Source of the DNA: Algorimicrobium sediminis
GTDB lineage: Bacteria; Bacteroidota; Bacteroidia; Flavobacteriales; Flavobacteriaceae
Length of the DNA: 64,000 bases
Direction of reading: 5' to 3'
NCBI RefSeq assembly: GCF_042684585.1
Contig: NZ_JBHULS010000003.1
Span: 124,001-188,000 of the forward strand
Positions 62,008 through 64,000 of the stretch are shown here, piece after piece. The notes under the pieces were generated by a model. The model was not told the origin of the DNA. It did not search any database and saw only the letters and a list, made by a program, of their open reading frames with translations. The number at the start of each line of letters is the position of its first letter. Positions within the stretch are counted from its first letter, which is position 1. Both the position numbers and the translations under genes were made by a program.

Positions 62008-62388
62008 ATGAAAAACATTGGTTTTAAAAATAATATACGGACCATCCTATCTGTTTCTGGATTGGTGTTACTATTATTATTAGCACCATGCAAGGTAAGA
62101 GACTTCATTCAAGCGGAGTTAAACCTGCCTAAACAAGAGGTTTTAAACAAAAGTCAGACCACCATTTCGCAAAGTAGCTGTGCGACTTTCAAGCTTTTAG
62201 AAAGCACAGAAACGCCGTCTAAACCAACACCAAAAACCCCTAATCTGCTAGTAGTATTAAAGCCTAGCGCTGTTTTCGGACACAGTTACTTACCGCAACA
62301 CCTTTCCGAAGATAACCTACTCAAAACACCTGCTCCGCAACCTATTCCGTTGTATATTTTATATCGGAATATTAAAATTTTCAGCTAA
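62008..62388 (+). CDS. Small exported or membrane-anchored protein of unknown function
   Basis: 126 aa. One hydrophobic segment (about 13-27) ends at APCKVRDFIQAELNLPKQEVLNKSQ. Two Cys (28, 58) and a proline/threonine-rich middle are visible. The C-terminus is short and aromatic (PLYILYRNIKIF). Not recognised. It lies 251 nt upstream of the DoxD gene, and similar small proteins seem restricted to Flavobacteriia. Start ATG 62008 is the only good choice. Confidence 0.6.
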   Translation: MKNIGFKNNIRTILSVSGLVLLLLLAPCKVRDFIQAELNLPKQEVLNKSQTTISQSSCATFKLLESTETPSKPTPKTPNLLVVLKPSAVFGHSYLPQHLSEDNLLKTPAPQPIPLYILYRNIKIFS

Positions 62389-62639
62389 TTATTTTCTAAA
62401 TAACAAAGCGCTACAAAAACGTGTCTGTCATGTAAAGTCAGTTTTCGTAATCACTTTGTTCACATTTAACTACAGTAGTCTTGGTACGTTGCTGTTTTTT
62501 ACACCTATTTTAAAACATGTAAAATTGCCAAAACTAACTGATGGCTCTAACTAGGCTTGCCGTATTTTAAACATACGTAAATGGCCTTATTTAATACCAA
62601 AAAATTAATTTAAAAAACCATTTAGAAAATAATAAAACA

Positions 62640-63656
62640 ATGACACAAGTAACTATAAAAAACGAATCAGGCTTAGTAACGCTTGCCTTGAGGCTAGTAG
62701 TGGGTTGGACCTATTTTTCGGCATTTTGGCGCCGCACTATTTTAGCAGATAAACTAGACCCAGAGGTATCTGGCTATATTGGCGAAAAGTTTAATGCTTT
62801 TTTACCAAATGCTTTGGGTATAAAACCCATAATTCAGTATTTAGTTGAAAACCCAGATGCGCTTTGGATAAGCATGATTCTATTTACCATAATTGAAGGT
62901 ATTGTTGGTTTGTTTATAATTTTTGGTCTTGCCACACGTCTTATGAGTATGGGTGTTTTTGGTTTGGCAATGGGCATTTTACTCGGTTCTGGCTGGATAG
63001 GCACCACCTGTTTAGATGAATGGCAAATTGGCGTTCTTGGCATTGCCACAGGGTTTGTACTATTTTTAACAGGAAGCGGAAAGTATTCCGTAGACAACTA
63101 CTTAATTAAACGAAACCTTTCGCTAACCAAAACAAAATGGTTTGTATGGCTTGGTTCGGGATCGTTACCAATTTCAGAACGCCTATTTCCTAAATTCGTT
63201 TTGGTGGGTTCTGTGGCTATTCTTGGTGTAACACTAGTTACCAACCAAGTGTTTCACGGTGGTGTTTGGGGAACACTTCACAATAAATCGGTTAAACCAA
63301 AACTTGAAATATCTGACGCACGGATAGCAAAAAACACCCTTTCTTTTGATGTGTACCGCACCGAAGGCGTTGATGTTTATGGCTCCTGGGTTATTGGTAT
63401 CGAATTATTAAACGCAACCAATACGCCTATGTTAAGTTATTCGCAAGCAGACCTAGCTGCCATGCCAAAAACAGACATTACCAATTATTACGTGGCTAAA
63501 ATAAAACCGGGTAAACATAGTTTAGTAATACCGTTGGGCGCCAAAGCGCGATTGCGTTTTACAGACCAAAAACTTTCTAAAGTATCTGAAGGCACCTATT
63601 ACATTAAAATAACGGATATAAGTGGTGCTTCGTGGCAACAAAAAGTAACACTTTAA
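62640..63656 (+). CDS. Fused DoxD-DoxA protein (thiosulfate:quinone oxidoreductase small/large-subunit-like)
   Basis: 338 aa. The N-terminal half (about 10-155) is a DoxD/DoxX-type four-helix membrane domain (LRLVVGWTYFSAFWRR, LATRLMSMGVFGLAMGILLGSGWIG). The C-terminal half (about 185-338) has one more helix and a periplasmic DoxA-like beta domain (FHGGVWGTLHNKSVKPKLEIS, GTYYIKITDISG). In archaea DoxD and DoxA are separate subunits of thiosulfate:quinone oxidoreductase; fused forms occur in Bacteroidetes. Whether thiosulfate is the substrate is unproven. Followed by a strong terminator. Confidence 0.87.
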   Translation: MTQVTIKNESGLVTLALRLVVGWTYFSAFWRRTILADKLDPEVSGYIGEKFNAFLPNALGIKPIIQYLVENPDALWISMILFTIIEGIVGLFIIFGLATRLMSMGVFGLAMGILLGSGWIGTTCLDEWQIGVLGIATGFVLFLTGSGKYSVDNYLIKRNLSLTKTKWFVWLGSGSLPISERLFPKFVLVGSVAILGVTLVTNQVFHGGVWGTLHNKSVKPKLEISDARIAKNTLSFDVYRTEGVDVYGSWVIGIELLNATNTPMLSYSQADLAAMPKTDITNYYVAKIKPGKHSLVIPLGAKARLRFTDQKLSKVSEGTYYIKITDISGASWQQKVTL

Positions 63657-64000
63657 GCACGACATAATTTAGCTTCTAAATAGCGATTTTTAACCATTTA
63701 AAAATCGCTATTTGTTTTCAAACCCATACCCTGTAAAACGTGCACACAGACGCATGCCAAAATTAGGCGCTTTATTTAAGATAATGGCATCCTTAATGTT
63801 TAAAACACCTTAAAACCTGATAGCTCCATATTTTCCGTCGTTACAGGAAAACTGTTTGTTGCTTTTTTTAAAAACAACCAAAATAACAGCTTAACTTATA
63901 GGGGCAATGGTTCGTAAATAAAACACAAGTACCACAAAATTTTAGGTATGTGGCAGTCTCCAACAAAGCACTCGCCTTGCACCTTACTATAAGGCAGTTT
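63657..64000. other. Gene-free right edge
   Basis: 344 nt. After the terminator at 63678-63713 I see no credible gene, RNA or repeat up to the window edge. Confidence 0.5.
63678..63713 (+). terminator. Rho-independent terminator after the DoxD/DoxA gene
   Basis: AAATAGCGATTTTTAA pairs with TTAAAAATCGCTATTT around a 4-nt loop; usable in both directions. Confidence 0.9.

Overview
The window is a chromosomal stretch from a low-GC Bacteroidota, almost certainly a marine-type Flavobacteriaceae member. Evidence: type IX secretion (T9SS) parts (PorT next to the menaquinone methyltransferase gene, a DUF5103 'plug' protein, a T9SS sorting-domain protein), a complete Na+-translocating NADH:quinone reductase operon, a GLPGLI protein, a TamL-type lipoprotein BamA homologue, many DUF families seen mainly in Flavobacteriia, and promoters of the Bacteroidota TAnnTTTG type with weak or absent Shine-Dalgarno sequences. 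No rRNA, tRNA, CRISPR array, integrase or transposase was recognised.

Layout. 1-3.1 kb: end of a 3-hydroxyanthranilate (kynurenine) degradation cluster: aldehyde dehydrogenase C-terminus, an atypical SDR, a small exported protein, 3-hydroxyanthranilate dioxygenase and ACMS decarboxylase. 3.2-9.8 kb: O-methyltransferase, TatA, M1 aminopeptidase, DUF6702 protein and three overlapping tandem paralogues with carboxypeptidase-like regulatory domains. 9.9-17.5 kb: housekeeping genes (pepE, GNAT, gpmI, HAD, CoA-transferase, map, DUF3050, methyltransferase, DUF423). 17.5-21.6 kb: apbE, two small conserved proteins, and a PAS histidine kinase/response regulator pair. 21.7-27.2 kb: accessory block of surface proteins and a membrane-anchored LuxR-type regulator. 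27.4-33.5 kb: nqrABCDEF on the minus strand. 33.7-51.5 kb: T9SS plug, apaG, NRDE, pruA, rsmG, desaturase, aminotransferase, trkAH, menG-porT, SPOUT methyltransferase, tamL, fbaA, accD. 51.6-55.7 kb: an AT-rich accessory block (small Cys-pair secreted protein, GLPGLI protein, TonB-dependent-type barrel). 55.9-63.7 kb: rpsO-pnp, Ntn hydrolase, proC, NUMOD4/HNH protein, small exported protein, DoxD/DoxA quinone oxidoreductase subunit.

The most interesting observation is architectural. Both accessory blocks sit immediately downstream of a core gene, and the far side of each block carries a dead copy of that gene's 3' end in the same orientation. For accD, about 178 bp are almost identical (one substitution and one single-base deletion), and the copy ends in its own stop codon. 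For nqrF, a diverged and internally deleted relic lies in what looks like empty intergenic DNA at about 21680-21905, some 5.7 kb from the intact gene. In both cases the relic lies on the side where the ancestral neighbour is expected (rpsO; the apbE side). This is what one-sided homologous capture of foreign cargo at a core-gene 3' end, or an element that inserts at gene ends and restores them, would leave behind. The accD block's cargo (exported Cys-pair peptide, GLPGLI protein, barrel receptor) is a candidate poorly characterised exported-peptide system.

Functionally, the nqr operon and the ApbE flavin transferase 9 kb away belong together (FMN attachment to NqrB and NqrC). pruA and proC give proline/glutamate interconversion, rpsO-pnp is the classic operon, and PorT, the plug protein and the sorting-domain protein belong to T9SS.
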